A stretch of DNA of 6,085 bases from Chloroflexota bacterium (GTDB lineage: Bacteria > Chloroflexota > Anaerolineae > Anaerolineales > DRMV01), in NCBI GenBank assembly GCA_013153375.1, contig JAADEN010000204.1:1-6085 (forward strand), given 5' to 3'. The notes beneath the pieces are model-generated. The model had not been told where the DNA came from. It saw only the letters and a list, made by a program, of their open reading frames with translations, and did no database searches. A program made the position numbers and the translations under genes. Of the stretch, positions 1 through 5,613 are shown one piece after another. Numbering within the stretch: the stretch's first letter is position 1; each line of letters begins with the position of its first letter.

Positions 1-2
1 TG

Positions 3-116
3 GGCCAGGTGCGCCTGGTGGGCCTGAGCACGGCCGCGCACACCGCGGATTGGTACTCCCACCGCGCGGAGCATGGCCGCACCGGACGCTTTGGCGTGTT
101 GGCCGCGTTGGGGTAA
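3..116 (+). CDS. 3' end of an unidentified protein gene (partial)
   Basis: The window opens inside a reading frame that ends in TAA at 114-116. The visible 37 codons give a tail reading GQVRLVGLSTAAHTADWYSH and ending RFGVLAALG. Third codon positions are nearly all G or C, matching the neighbouring genes, so this is very likely real coding sequence. A second frame (from base 2) is also open here, but its codon use is poorer. I do not recognise the family from so short a tail. It does not resemble the C-terminus of an M16 peptidase, so it gives no support for an active M16 partner directly upstream. A strong hairpin begins 22 bases after the stop, suggesting that transcription of this gene may end there. 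Confidence 0.6.
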   Translation, partial: GQVRLVGLSTAAHTADWYSHRAEHGRTGRFGVLAALG

Positions 117-138
117 AGGGAAAACCCCTCCCATCCCC

Positions 139-163
139 CGCGGCGGGCTGGCCGCCCGCCGCG
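139..163 (+). terminator. GC-rich hairpin, possible terminator of the upstream gene
   Basis: A perfect 10-bp stem (CGCGGCGGGC at 139-148 pairing with GCCCGCCGCG at 154-163) closes a 5-base loop, TGGCC. It lies 22 bases after the stop codon of the upstream gene. What follows is pyrimidine-rich (TCCCCTTCCCTCC) but not a T run, so a classical intrinsic terminator is not proven. It could equally be part of the dispersed palindrome cluster that fills this gap. Confidence 0.45.
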
Positions 164-164
164 T

Positions 165-197
165 CCCCTTCCCTCCCCTCATAGGGGCGGGAAGGGG
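165..197. repeat. Long imperfect hairpin (14-position stem, one mismatch)
   Basis: Bases 165-178 (CCCCTTCCCTCCCC) pair with 184-197 (GGGGCGGGAAGGGG) around the loop TCATA, with a single T/C mismatch at 174/188. It starts one base after the previous hairpin. There is no T run after it. The purine/pyrimidine strand bias is striking. It may be a second terminator element, or a copy of a dispersed repeat; the sequence alone does not decide. Confidence 0.6.
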
Positions 198-237
198 CAC
201 ACCCTGGCCTCTCGCGAGGCGAAGGGCGCGACGGTAG

Positions 238-257
238 GGGCGACCGGCCGGTCGCCC
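238..257. repeat. Perfect 20-bp palindrome GGGCGACCGG/CCGGTCGCCC
   Basis: Bases 238-247 are the exact reverse complement of 248-257, with no loop. The left edge reads GGTAGGGGCGACC. This resembles the ends of small palindromic intergenic repeats (GTAGGGGCG...CGCCCCTAC type) that I recall from GC-rich bacterial genomes, but here the right edge departs from that pattern. It sits 101 bases upstream of the M16 gene start. An operator or a cruciform-forming repeat are both possible. A smaller CCCCA-GGG-TGGGG inverted repeat follows at 259-271, and an 8-bp palindrome CTCGCGAG precedes it at 211-218. Confidence 0.6.
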
Positions 258-358
258 GCCCCAGGGTGGGGTTTGAGGGCCGGACGAGCCCCACGGCTTT
301 GCACCTGTCCCGCCTGTCTCACCCGTCGCGCCCACAAACATCACCGGAGGTCTTCTCG

Positions 359-1684
359 ATGAGCAACGCCACCCTGCCCGGTCCCGACGACACCCTGCGC
401 GAGGTCCTGCCCAACGGCATCGTGGTGCTGGCCCGCGCCAATTTCGCCAGCCCGTCGGTGGTGGTGCACGGCTACCTGCCCCGCGGGGGCGCGCTGCACG
501 ACCCGCGCGGCAAGGAAGGGCTGGCCGAGTTCACAGCCTCCATGCTGCTGCGGGGCACCCGCGGCCACACGCACCAGCAGATGTTCGACGCGCTGGAGTC
601 CATGGCCGCCAACCTGGCCTTCGTCGGCCACACCCACAGCGTGGGCATCCGCGGCCGCAGCCTGGCCGAAGACCTGCCCGCGCTGCTCGCGCTGCTGGCC
701 GAGGCCCTGCGCGAACCCACCTTCCCCGCGGACGAAGTGGAGAAGCGCCGCGGGCAGGTGCTCACCGGCCTGGCCATCCGCGCCCAGGACACCACGGCCC
801 GAGCCGCGGACGCCGCGCTGCACGCGCTGTACGACGGCCATCCCTACGGACGCACCCTGGCCCAGGTCGAGCAAGGCGTGCGCAGCCTGACCCGCGCCGA
901 CCTGGCCGCGTTCCACGCCGCGCACTACACGCCCCCGGGGATGGTGCTGGCCGTGGTGGGCGCGGTCGCGCCCGAGCAGGCCGTGGAGCACATCGCCGCG
1001 GCCCTGGGCGACTGGCGCGGGCCCGAACCTCCGCCCGAGCCCTCGGTGCCCGCGGCCGCGCCGCCCCCGGAGGAAATCCGCCGCGAAGTGCCCCTGCCGG
1101 GCAAGAGCCAGAGCGACATCGTGCTGGCCACGGTGGGCCCCAGCCGTTTCGCGGACGACTACCTGCCCGCGGCCCTGGGCAACAGCGTGTTGGGCCGCTT
1201 CGGCATGATGGGCCGCATCGGCGAGGCCGTGCGCGAAAAGGCCGGGCTGGCCTACTACGCGTATTCGTCCCTGGGCGGCGGCCCGGGGCCCGGCCCCTGG
1301 CAGGTCATCGCCGGCGTGGCGCCCGAGAATGTGGACCGGGCTTTGGATTTGATCCGGGCCGAACTGCGGCGCTTCATCGCCGAGGGCGTCACCGCGGAGG
1401 AACTGGCCGATGTGCAATCCCAGGCCATCGGCAGCCTGCCGTTGGAACTGGCCACCAACGCGGGCGTGGCCGCGGCATTGGTGCATGTGGAACGCTACCG
1501 CTTGGGGCTGAACTACTATCGGGAGTACGAAGCCCGCATCCGGGCCATCACCGTGGAGGATGTGCGGCGGGCCGTGCAGCACTACTGGCACCCCGGACGC
1601 TGGACCATCGGCATCGCGGGGCCGCCGGAGACGCCGCGGGCCGCCGCGGAGCCGTCCCCCCAACCCCAGGAGGCCGCGCCATGA
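359..1684 (+). CDS. M16-family (insulinase-like) protein lacking the zinc site, probably non-catalytic
   Basis: The 441-residue product has the two-domain M16B layout: an N-terminal domain (about 13-220), a Pro-rich linker (about 221-240) and a C-terminal domain (about 245-420). The N-terminal landmark normally reading GLAHFLEHMLFKGT is GLAEFTASMLLRGT here, so HxxEH is replaced by EFTAS at 57-61. The downstream segment that usually supplies the third zinc ligand (VLEE) reads VLTG at 134-137. All catalytic residues are therefore gone. The C-terminal VREKAGLAYY segment (291-300), with its Arg and Tyr typical of substrate binding in M16 pairs, is kept. Such proteins are known as the inactive half of two-subunit M16 peptidases; no active partner is visible here. 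No signal peptide is seen. The start at 359 is chosen because GGAGG lies 8 bases before it; the in-frame ATG at 266 has no such site and runs through the intergenic repeats. The stop overlaps hisG by 4 bases. Confidence 0.9.
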   Translation: MSNATLPGPDDTLREVLPNGIVVLARANFASPSVVVHGYLPRGGALHDPRGKEGLAEFTASMLLRGTRGHTHQQMFDALESMAANLAFVGHTHSVGIRGRSLAEDLPALLALLAEALREPTFPADEVEKRRGQVLTGLAIRAQDTTARAADAALHALYDGHPYGRTLAQVEQGVRSLTRADLAAFHAAHYTPPGMVLAVVGAVAPEQAVEHIAAALGDWRGPEPPPEPSVPAAAPPPEEIRREVPLPGKSQSDIVLATVGPSRFADDYLPAALGNSVLGRFGMMGRIGEAVREKAGLAYYAYSSLGGGPGPGPWQVIAGVAPENVDRALDLIRAELRRFIAEGVTAEELADVQSQAIGSLPLELATNAGVAAALVHVERYRLGLNYYREYEARIRAITVEDVRRAVQHYWHPGRWTIGIAGPPETPRAAAEPSPQPQEAAP

Positions 1685-2679
1685 CCGCGCCCCGCCCCGT
1701 GCGCCTGGCTTTGCCCTCCAAGGGCCGCCTGGCCGACGCGACGCTGGATTTTCTGGCCCGCAGCGGCCTGCGGGTGGAAAAGGCCAACCCGCGGCAGTAC
1801 ATCGCCCGCATCCCCGCGCTGCCCGAACTGGAGGTGCTCTTTCAGCGGGCCGGGGACATCGTGGTGGGCGTGCGGCAGGGCAGCGTGGATTTCGGCATCA
1901 CCGGCCTGGATGTGGTGGAAGAGAAGCGCGGGCCGGGCGACGCGGTGCTGGTGCTGCACGACGCGCTGGGCTTCGGCCACTGCCGCCTGACCTTAGCCGT
2001 GCCCGAGGCCTGGGACGAGGTGCACACCCTGGCCGATTTGCAGCGGGAGACCGCGGCTTTGGGCCGGCCTCTGCGGGTGGCCACCAAGTTCCCGCACCTG
2101 AGCGCGCGCTTCCTGGAGCGCCACGGCATCCCGCATGTGCTCATCCACGCGGAGGGCACCCTGGAGATCGCGCCCACCATCGGCTACGCGGACGCGATCG
2201 TGGACCTGGTGACCACGGGCCAGACCCTGCGGGACAACCGCCTGCGCGCCCTGGACGACGGCGTGATTCTGGAGTCCCAGGCCGTGCTCATCGCCAACCG
2301 GAACGCGCTGCAGCAGCGCGCCGCCGCGCTGGACATCGCCCGCCGCCTGCTGGAGTACATCGAGGCGCACCTACGCGCGCAGGAGCACTTTCTGGTCATC
2401 GCCAATGTGCGCGGGGAAAGCGCGGCGGCCGTGGCCGAACGCATGGCCGCGCAGCCGCACATCGGGGGCTTGCAAGGCCCCACCATCTCGCCCGTGTACC
2501 CGCGCGACGGCGGGCAATGGTTCTCGGTGAGCATCGTGGTGGCCCGCCGCGACCTGAACGCGGCCATCGCGGAACTGCGGGCCATCGGCGGCAGCGGCGT
2601 CATCGTCACGCCCGCGCTGTACATCTTCGAAGAGGAGCCGCCGCGCATTCAGGCCCTGCTGCGCGCGCTGGGGCGATAG
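1681..2679 (+). CDS. hisG: ATP phosphoribosyltransferase, long form with C-terminal regulatory domain
   Basis: HisG joins ATP and PRPP to give phosphoribosyl-ATP, the committed first step of histidine synthesis in the cytoplasm. The 332-residue product starts with the family's LALPSKGRL (9-17). It then has the QGSVDFGITGLD segment (66-77) and the PRPP-binding stretch EGTLEIAPTIGYADAIVDLV (158-177) followed by TTGQTL. Residues about 235-318 form the ACT-like C-terminal domain (QGPTISPVY, GGSGVIVTPALYIFEEEP), which in long-form enzymes mediates histidine feedback and makes a HisZ partner unnecessary. It is slightly longer than the usual 290-300 residues. The start is set by AGGAGG at 1668-1673, 7 bases upstream. 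The ATGA overlap with the M16 gene implies translational coupling. No other his gene is in the window, and no his leader peptide or attenuator is visible. Confidence 0.96.
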   Translation: MTAPRPVRLALPSKGRLADATLDFLARSGLRVEKANPRQYIARIPALPELEVLFQRAGDIVVGVRQGSVDFGITGLDVVEEKRGPGDAVLVLHDALGFGHCRLTLAVPEAWDEVHTLADLQRETAALGRPLRVATKFPHLSARFLERHGIPHVLIHAEGTLEIAPTIGYADAIVDLVTTGQTLRDNRLRALDDGVILESQAVLIANRNALQQRAAALDIARRLLEYIEAHLRAQEHFLVIANVRGESAAAVAERMAAQPHIGGLQGPTISPVYPRDGGQWFSVSIVVARRDLNAAIAELRAIGGSGVIVTPALYIFEEEPPRIQALLRALGR

Positions 2680-2712
2680 TCGCGCGGGAAAGACAGGGCG
2701 CGCCCGCGGGCC

Positions 2713-2862
2713 TCAGGCGTCCGTGTCCGACGCGTCGTGGGGCAGCGGCTCCCGCGCGGGCACCTGGGCCAGGGCGGCGCGCAGTTTCTCCCGGCTGCCC
2801 TGGCGGACTGCGCACCGCGCTGCTCCCCACTCCTCACTCACCACTCCCCACTGACCGCTCAC
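2713..2862 (-). CDS. Possible 49-residue coupled ORF or remnant of a gene 3' end
   Basis: On the minus strand a GTG at 2862-2860 overlaps the TGA of the S9 peptidase gene (GTGA). It is preceded by AAGGAG at 2868-2873, 5 bases away. The frame runs 49 codons to TGA at 2715-2713. The first 14 codons are written in the 7-base tandem repeat and give low-complexity residues (VSGQWGVVSEEWGA). The last 27-30 codons, including REKLRAALAQVPAREPLPHD, have the G/C-ending codon use of true genes and read like an amphipathic helix plus an acidic tail. Two readings fit: a genuine translationally coupled small protein, or the surviving 3' end of a gene whose front was lost when repeat DNA expanded. I cannot name a family. 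Confidence 0.3.
   Translation of the reverse strand: MSGQWGVVSEEWGAARCAVRQGSREKLRAALAQVPAREPLPHDASDTDA
2821..2862. repeat. Six-unit 7-base tandem repeat
   Basis: On the plus strand the units read TGCTCCC, CACTCCT, CACTCAC, CACTCCC, CACTGAC and CGCTCAC. On the minus strand the consensus is GGGAGTG. The array begins within the last bases of the S9 peptidase gene (its TGA is inside the final unit) and extends into the space between the convergent genes. It resembles the short tandemly repeated heptamers known from cyanobacteria and some other bacteria, but I cannot confirm a family membership from one copy. Confidence 0.75.
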
Positions 2863-4850
2863 AAATACTCCTTGAACCACCGCACGATGTGCTTGAGCCG
2901 CGCGATGCGGCGGTCCGTGCGGCCCACCCGGCTCAGGCCGTGGGGCTCGTCCGGGAAGCGCACCATCTCGGTGGGCACGCCTTGATACTTCAGAATCACG
3001 AAGGCCTGCTCGCCCTGCTCGATGGGCGTGCGATGGTCCTGCTCGCTGTGGATGATGAGGGTGGGCGTGCGGGCCTGGGGCAGATAGGCCACGGGCGAGT
3101 GCTTCCAGTAGCCCTCCAGGTCCTCCCACGGCGGCTTGCCGCCCAGAGGATACTGGAAGATCCAGTTGAAGTCGCTGGTGCCCCACATGCTGATGAAGTT
3201 GCTCACCACCCGCTGGGCCACCGCGGCCTTGAAACGGTGGGTGTGGCCGATGATCCACAGGGTCATGAAGCCGCCGTAACTGCCGCCCGTGACGCCCAAT
3301 CGCGTCTCGTCCACGAAGGGCTGTTGGGCCAGGTGCTCGGCCCAGGCCATCACATCCTGATAGTCGTACGAGCCCCAATCGCCCCAAATGGCCTTGGTGT
3401 GGGCCTCGCCGTAGCCCCGTCCGCCCCGGGGATTGCTGAAGCCGATCACCCAGCCCTGCGCGGCCAGGTAGTAGAACTCGTGCATGAAGGCCAGACCGTA
3501 CTGGGTCTGCGGCCCACCGTGGATTTCCAAAATGGCCGGGTAGCGGCGCTGGGGATCGAAGTCGGGCGGCTTGAGCAGCCAGCCGTGGACGGGATACCCG
3601 TCCGCGCTGGGCACCCAGGCCTCCTCGATGGTGCCCAGGTCCACCCGGCGCAGCCAGGCGTTGAGCCGGGTGCGCTTGCGGTCCCGGCCCGTGCGCAGGT
3701 CCCGCACCCATATCTGGCCGGGATCGGTGAACGTGCCGAAGAAGTAGGCCAGGGTGGTGCCGTCCCGATCCAGGTCGAAGAAGCCCACCGCGCCTTCCCG
3801 GTCCACCACCGTGGTCAGGTCGGTGCCGTCCCGGTTCACCCGGCGCACCTGCACCCGACCGTGCCACGCCACGGGGAAGTACAGGGCCTGGCTGTCGGGC
3901 GTCCACAGCGGCCGCGGGGTGGCCCACGCGCCGATGACATCGTTCAGGATGTCCACCGCGGCGTGCAGGTCGTGATCCGCGGTCAGATTGCGGGCCTGGC
4001 CGCCGTCCGAGGGCACCACCCACAGGGAGTGATTGCGCCACCACTCGCCCTGGCCCTCGCGGCCGTAGTAGGCGATGTAGCGTCCGTCGGGCGAGACCGC
4101 GGGGCTGTACTTAGGGCCGTAAGGCGTGGGGATGCGTTCCATCTCGCCGCCCGCCGCGGGGATGCGCCACAGGTCCACCGCGTCGGGCTCCCGGTCGGGG
4201 TCGGGCCGGCGGTTGGACACGAACACGATCCACTGGCCGTCGGGGCTCCACGCGGGCGCGGTCTCGTCGTGCACCGGGCCCTCGGTCAACTGCCGGGCCC
4301 GGCCCGAAGGCACATCCACCACCCACAGATGCCAACGCTCGTGGGGCAGGAAGCCCACGCCGTCCAACTTGTAGAACAGCCGCGTGACGCGCCGCTCCAC
4401 CAGCCCCAACTTCTTGCGCCGCTCGTCCTTCTCCAGAGCCAGCATCTCGGGGTCTTTCTTGCGGAACTGCACCACCAGCCGCCGGCCGTCGGGGCTCCAG
4501 GCCATATCGCCGAACTGGCCGGGCAGGTCCGTCAGGCGGCGGGCCTCGCCGCCGTCCACGGGGATGAGGTAGATCTGGGGCTGCTTCTCGTCGTGCCGAT
4601 TGGACACGAACGCGATGGTCCGCCCGTCGGGGCTCCAGCGGGGCATGGAATCGTTGTGGTCGCCCGTGGTGAAGGGCCTGGCCGGGCCGCCGTCGGTGGG
4701 CGCCAGCCACAGGTTGGTGTACTTCTTCTCGGTCTTGCGGTCCACCCGTTCGACCACATACACCACCCAGCGGCCGTCGGGCGAGATGCGCAGGTCCTTG
4801 ATGAGCCGGAAACGGTACAGGTCTTCGGCCGTGATGCGTCGCTTGGGCAT
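2859..4850 (-). CDS. S9-family (prolyl oligopeptidase / acylaminoacyl peptidase-like) serine peptidase
   Basis: The 663-residue protein is an S9 peptidase of the S9C type, which cleaves short peptides or N-terminal residues inside the cell. Residues 1-~400 form a TolB/WD-like beta-propeller with repeated SPDG turns at 23, 73, 119, 202 and 253 and a TPDS variant at 317. Residues ~410-663 are the alpha/beta hydrolase, with the oxyanion-region HGG at 444-446. The nucleophile is Ser524 in GGSYGG, followed by Asp605 in EQDHRTP and His637 in DEPHGLSR, so the triad is complete. Length is normal. There is no signal peptide (start MPKRRITAED), so it is probably cytosolic. The start at 4850 has GGAG 8 bases upstream (4859-4862). 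An in-frame ATG at 4964 lies upstream of the promoter and is rejected. The gene converges with hisG. The exact substrate preference (acyl-peptide or dipeptide release) cannot be read from sequence. Confidence 0.95.
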   Translation of the reverse strand: MPKRRITAEDLYRFRLIKDLRISPDGRWVVYVVERVDRKTEKKYTNLWLAPTDGGPARPFTTGDHNDSMPRWSPDGRTIAFVSNRHDEKQPQIYLIPVDGGEARRLTDLPGQFGDMAWSPDGRRLVVQFRKKDPEMLALEKDERRKKLGLVERRVTRLFYKLDGVGFLPHERWHLWVVDVPSGRARQLTEGPVHDETAPAWSPDGQWIVFVSNRRPDPDREPDAVDLWRIPAAGGEMERIPTPYGPKYSPAVSPDGRYIAYYGREGQGEWWRNHSLWVVPSDGGQARNLTADHDLHAAVDILNDVIGAWATPRPLWTPDSQALYFPVAWHGRVQVRRVNRDGTDLTTVVDREGAVGFFDLDRDGTTLAYFFGTFTDPGQIWVRDLRTGRDRKRTRLNAWLRRVDLGTIEEAWVPSADGYPVHGWLLKPPDFDPQRRYPAILEIHGGPQTQYGLAFMHEFYYLAAQGWVIGFSNPRGGRGYGEAHTKAIWGDWGSYDYQDVMAWAEHLAQQPFVDETRLGVTGGSYGGFMTLWIIGHTHRFKAAVAQRVVSNFISMWGTSDFNWIFQYPLGGKPPWEDLEGYWKHSPVAYLPQARTPTLIIHSEQDHRTPIEQGEQAFVILKYQGVPTEMVRFPDEPHGLSRVGRTDRRIARLKHIVRWFKEYL

Positions 4851-4908
4851 GGGGTTTACTCCGGGGGATGGGCTCCGCGCGGGCCGGGGCCCGCCGCGGG
4901 CGAGCAAA

Positions 4909-4925
4909 GGTATTACGATTATACC
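4909..4925. promoter_or_regulatory. Inverted repeat GGTAT-N7-ATACC overlapping the S9 peptidase promoter
   Basis: Bases 4909-4913 (GGTAT) and 4921-4925 (ATACC) form 5-bp arms separated by 7 bases. The repeat covers the -10 element and the expected transcription start of the minus-strand promoter, where a repressor would block initiation. One arm is partly explained by the -10 sequence itself, so it may be coincidence. Confidence 0.3.
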
Positions 4926-4926
4926 A
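4918..4926 (-). promoter_or_regulatory. Extended -10 promoter for the S9 peptidase gene
   Basis: The minus strand reads TGGTATAAT, a perfect extended -10 (TGnTATAAT), in an AT-rich island within very GC-rich DNA. The start of transcription would fall near 4911, giving a leader of about 60 bases before the ATG at 4850. The 17-base-spaced -35 position (about 4941-4946) does not resemble TTGACA, as is usual for extended -10 promoters. A 12-bp palindrome GGGCCGCGGCCC (4934-4945) occupies that area. Confidence 0.6.
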
Positions 4927-4977
4927 TTTGGCGGGGCCGCGGCCCTTCCCAGGCCGAGCCCCACGCCCAGGTTGGCA

Positions 4978-5472
4978 TCAGGACGCCGCCCCGCGCTCGA
5001 AATGCGTCACCAGCCGAACCGTGATCTCGGCGAACAGCAGCGCGGTGAGGCTGCCGGCCACGAAGGAGGGCAAAGTCAGCCCCACCACGACCCTGTGCAG
5101 CCCGAACGCGCGGTGGGCCGTGAGCCACGAGAGCATCCGGCTCATGCCCAGGGGCAAATAAGACGCGCGCTGGAGGAGGAAGTACAGCAGTCCGTGCAGC
5201 AGGGCCACGCTGGCGAACACGACCGCCAGGCGCGGGCGCTGATGGCGCCAGAAAAAGCGCAGCCCCCAATAACCGCTCAGCGCGGCCCAGTACAGCAGCC
5301 ACAAAAGCACGGCCTGAACCCACGGGGAGGTGAGGGCTTGGGGCCGCGGACCGCCGCGCTCCAGGGACAACCAAGGCCAGCGCGTCTCGATCCCCAGACT
5401 CAACGCCCAGAGGCCCACCGCGGCCAGGGTCAGCCAAAGCGTGCTCCGGGAACGCGAAACTTGGGTGGACAT
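4978..5472 (-). CDS. Small four-helix integral membrane protein, function unknown
   Basis: The 164-residue product has four hydrophobic stretches that look like membrane helices: about 11-27 (LWLTLAAVGLWALSLGI), 51-70 (WVQAVLLWLLYWAALSG region), 82-100 (LAVVFASVALLHGLLYFLL) and 126-151 (RVVVGLTLPSFVAGSLTALL). It is rich in Trp, Arg and His, with His93 inside the third helix and His120 and His126 at the entrance to the fourth. Paired membrane histidines occur in haem-binding families such as ferric-reductase-like or MsrQ proteins, but I see no diagnostic motif and do not assign one. The start at 5472 is set by AGGAG at 5481-5485, 8 bases away. A longer in-frame start at 5544 would run through the AT-rich promoter region and is rejected. 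It lies 127 bases upstream of the S9 gene on the same strand and is divergent from the Fic gene. Confidence 0.8.
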   Translation of the reverse strand: MSTQVSRSRSTLWLTLAAVGLWALSLGIETRWPWLSLERGGPRPQALTSPWVQAVLLWLLYWAALSGYWGLRFFWRHQRPRLAVVFASVALLHGLLYFLLQRASYLPLGMSRMLSWLTAHRAFGLHRVVVGLTLPSFVAGSLTALLFAEITVRLVTHFERGAAS

Positions 5473-5508
5473 TGTGGGGTCTCCTAAAACCCAACAGGAA
5501 AATGCCAA

Positions 5509-5537
5509 TCTACACAAAGAAGGTGTAAGTTTATAAT
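5509..5537 (+). promoter_or_regulatory. Sigma-70 type promoter reading toward the Fic gene
   Basis: A TCTACA -35 (5509-5514, four of six matches to TTGACA), an exact 17-base spacer and a perfect TATAAT -10 (5532-5537) predict transcription from about 5544, about 70 bases before the Fic start codon. The site lies in the AT-rich divergent gap. Confidence 0.55.
5511..5527. promoter_or_regulatory. Operator-like inverted repeat TACAC-N7-GTGTA
   Basis: Perfect 5-bp arms at 5511-5515 and 5523-5527 flank seven bases (AAAGAAG). The repeat overlaps the -35 and most of the spacer of the plus-strand promoter and lies 39 bases upstream of the membrane-protein start codon. This is where a dimeric repressor could control both divergent genes. 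The regulator is unknown. Confidence 0.4.
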
Positions 5538-5565
5538 ACTGCAAATCGTGGCTCGAAGCGGAACA

Positions 5566-5574
5566 TGATACAAT
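5566..5574 (+). promoter_or_regulatory. Second, extended -10 promoter for the Fic gene
   Basis: TGATACAAT matches the extended -10 form TGnTAtAAT with one change. It would start transcription near 5581, about 33 bases before the Fic ATG. No good -35 is present, which is acceptable for extended -10 sites. It could serve as the basal promoter, independent of the palindrome at 5511-5527. Confidence 0.4.
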
Positions 5575-5613
5575 TTCTTTTAGAAGCCTGTGTCTCGAAC
5601 CTCAGAGGATGCC

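Noticed and set aside
266..358. Upstream ATG extending the M16 protein by 31 residues
   Set aside because: There is no ribosome binding site, the added residues are unlike the family N-terminus, and GGAGG is ideally placed for the ATG at 359.
341..1663. Long minus-strand open frame opposite the M16 gene (about 440 codons)
   Set aside because: Its translation is Gly/His/Gln/Arg-rich without any recognisable domain; the plus strand carries the clear M16 fold in the same DNA.
2680..2712. Terminator between hisG and the convergent S9 gene (GGGCGCGCCC at 2697-2706)
   Set aside because: The palindrome is only 10 bp, has no loop and is not followed by a T run on either strand.
4851..4964. N-terminal extension of the S9 peptidase by 38 residues
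   Set aside because: It would begin upstream of the TGGTATAAT promoter, and its sequence is low-complexity; the ATG at 4850 has its own GGAG.
1560..5024. Very long plus-strand open frame of about 1154 codons across hisG and opposite the S9 gene
   Set aside because: It overlaps two firmly identified genes in another frame or strand, has low-complexity Pro/Arg/Gly/His-rich translation, and is a by-product of G/C-ending codons that remove stops in shadow frames.
5507..5535. Minus-strand promoter for the membrane protein (TAGATT or TATAAA as -10)
   Set aside because: The candidate -10 elements lack a matching -35 or an extended TG, so none is strong enough to list.
5473..5544. N-terminal extension of the membrane protein by 24 residues
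   Set aside because: It crosses the AT-rich promoter region and the inverted repeat; the ATG at 5472 has AGGAG at the right distance.
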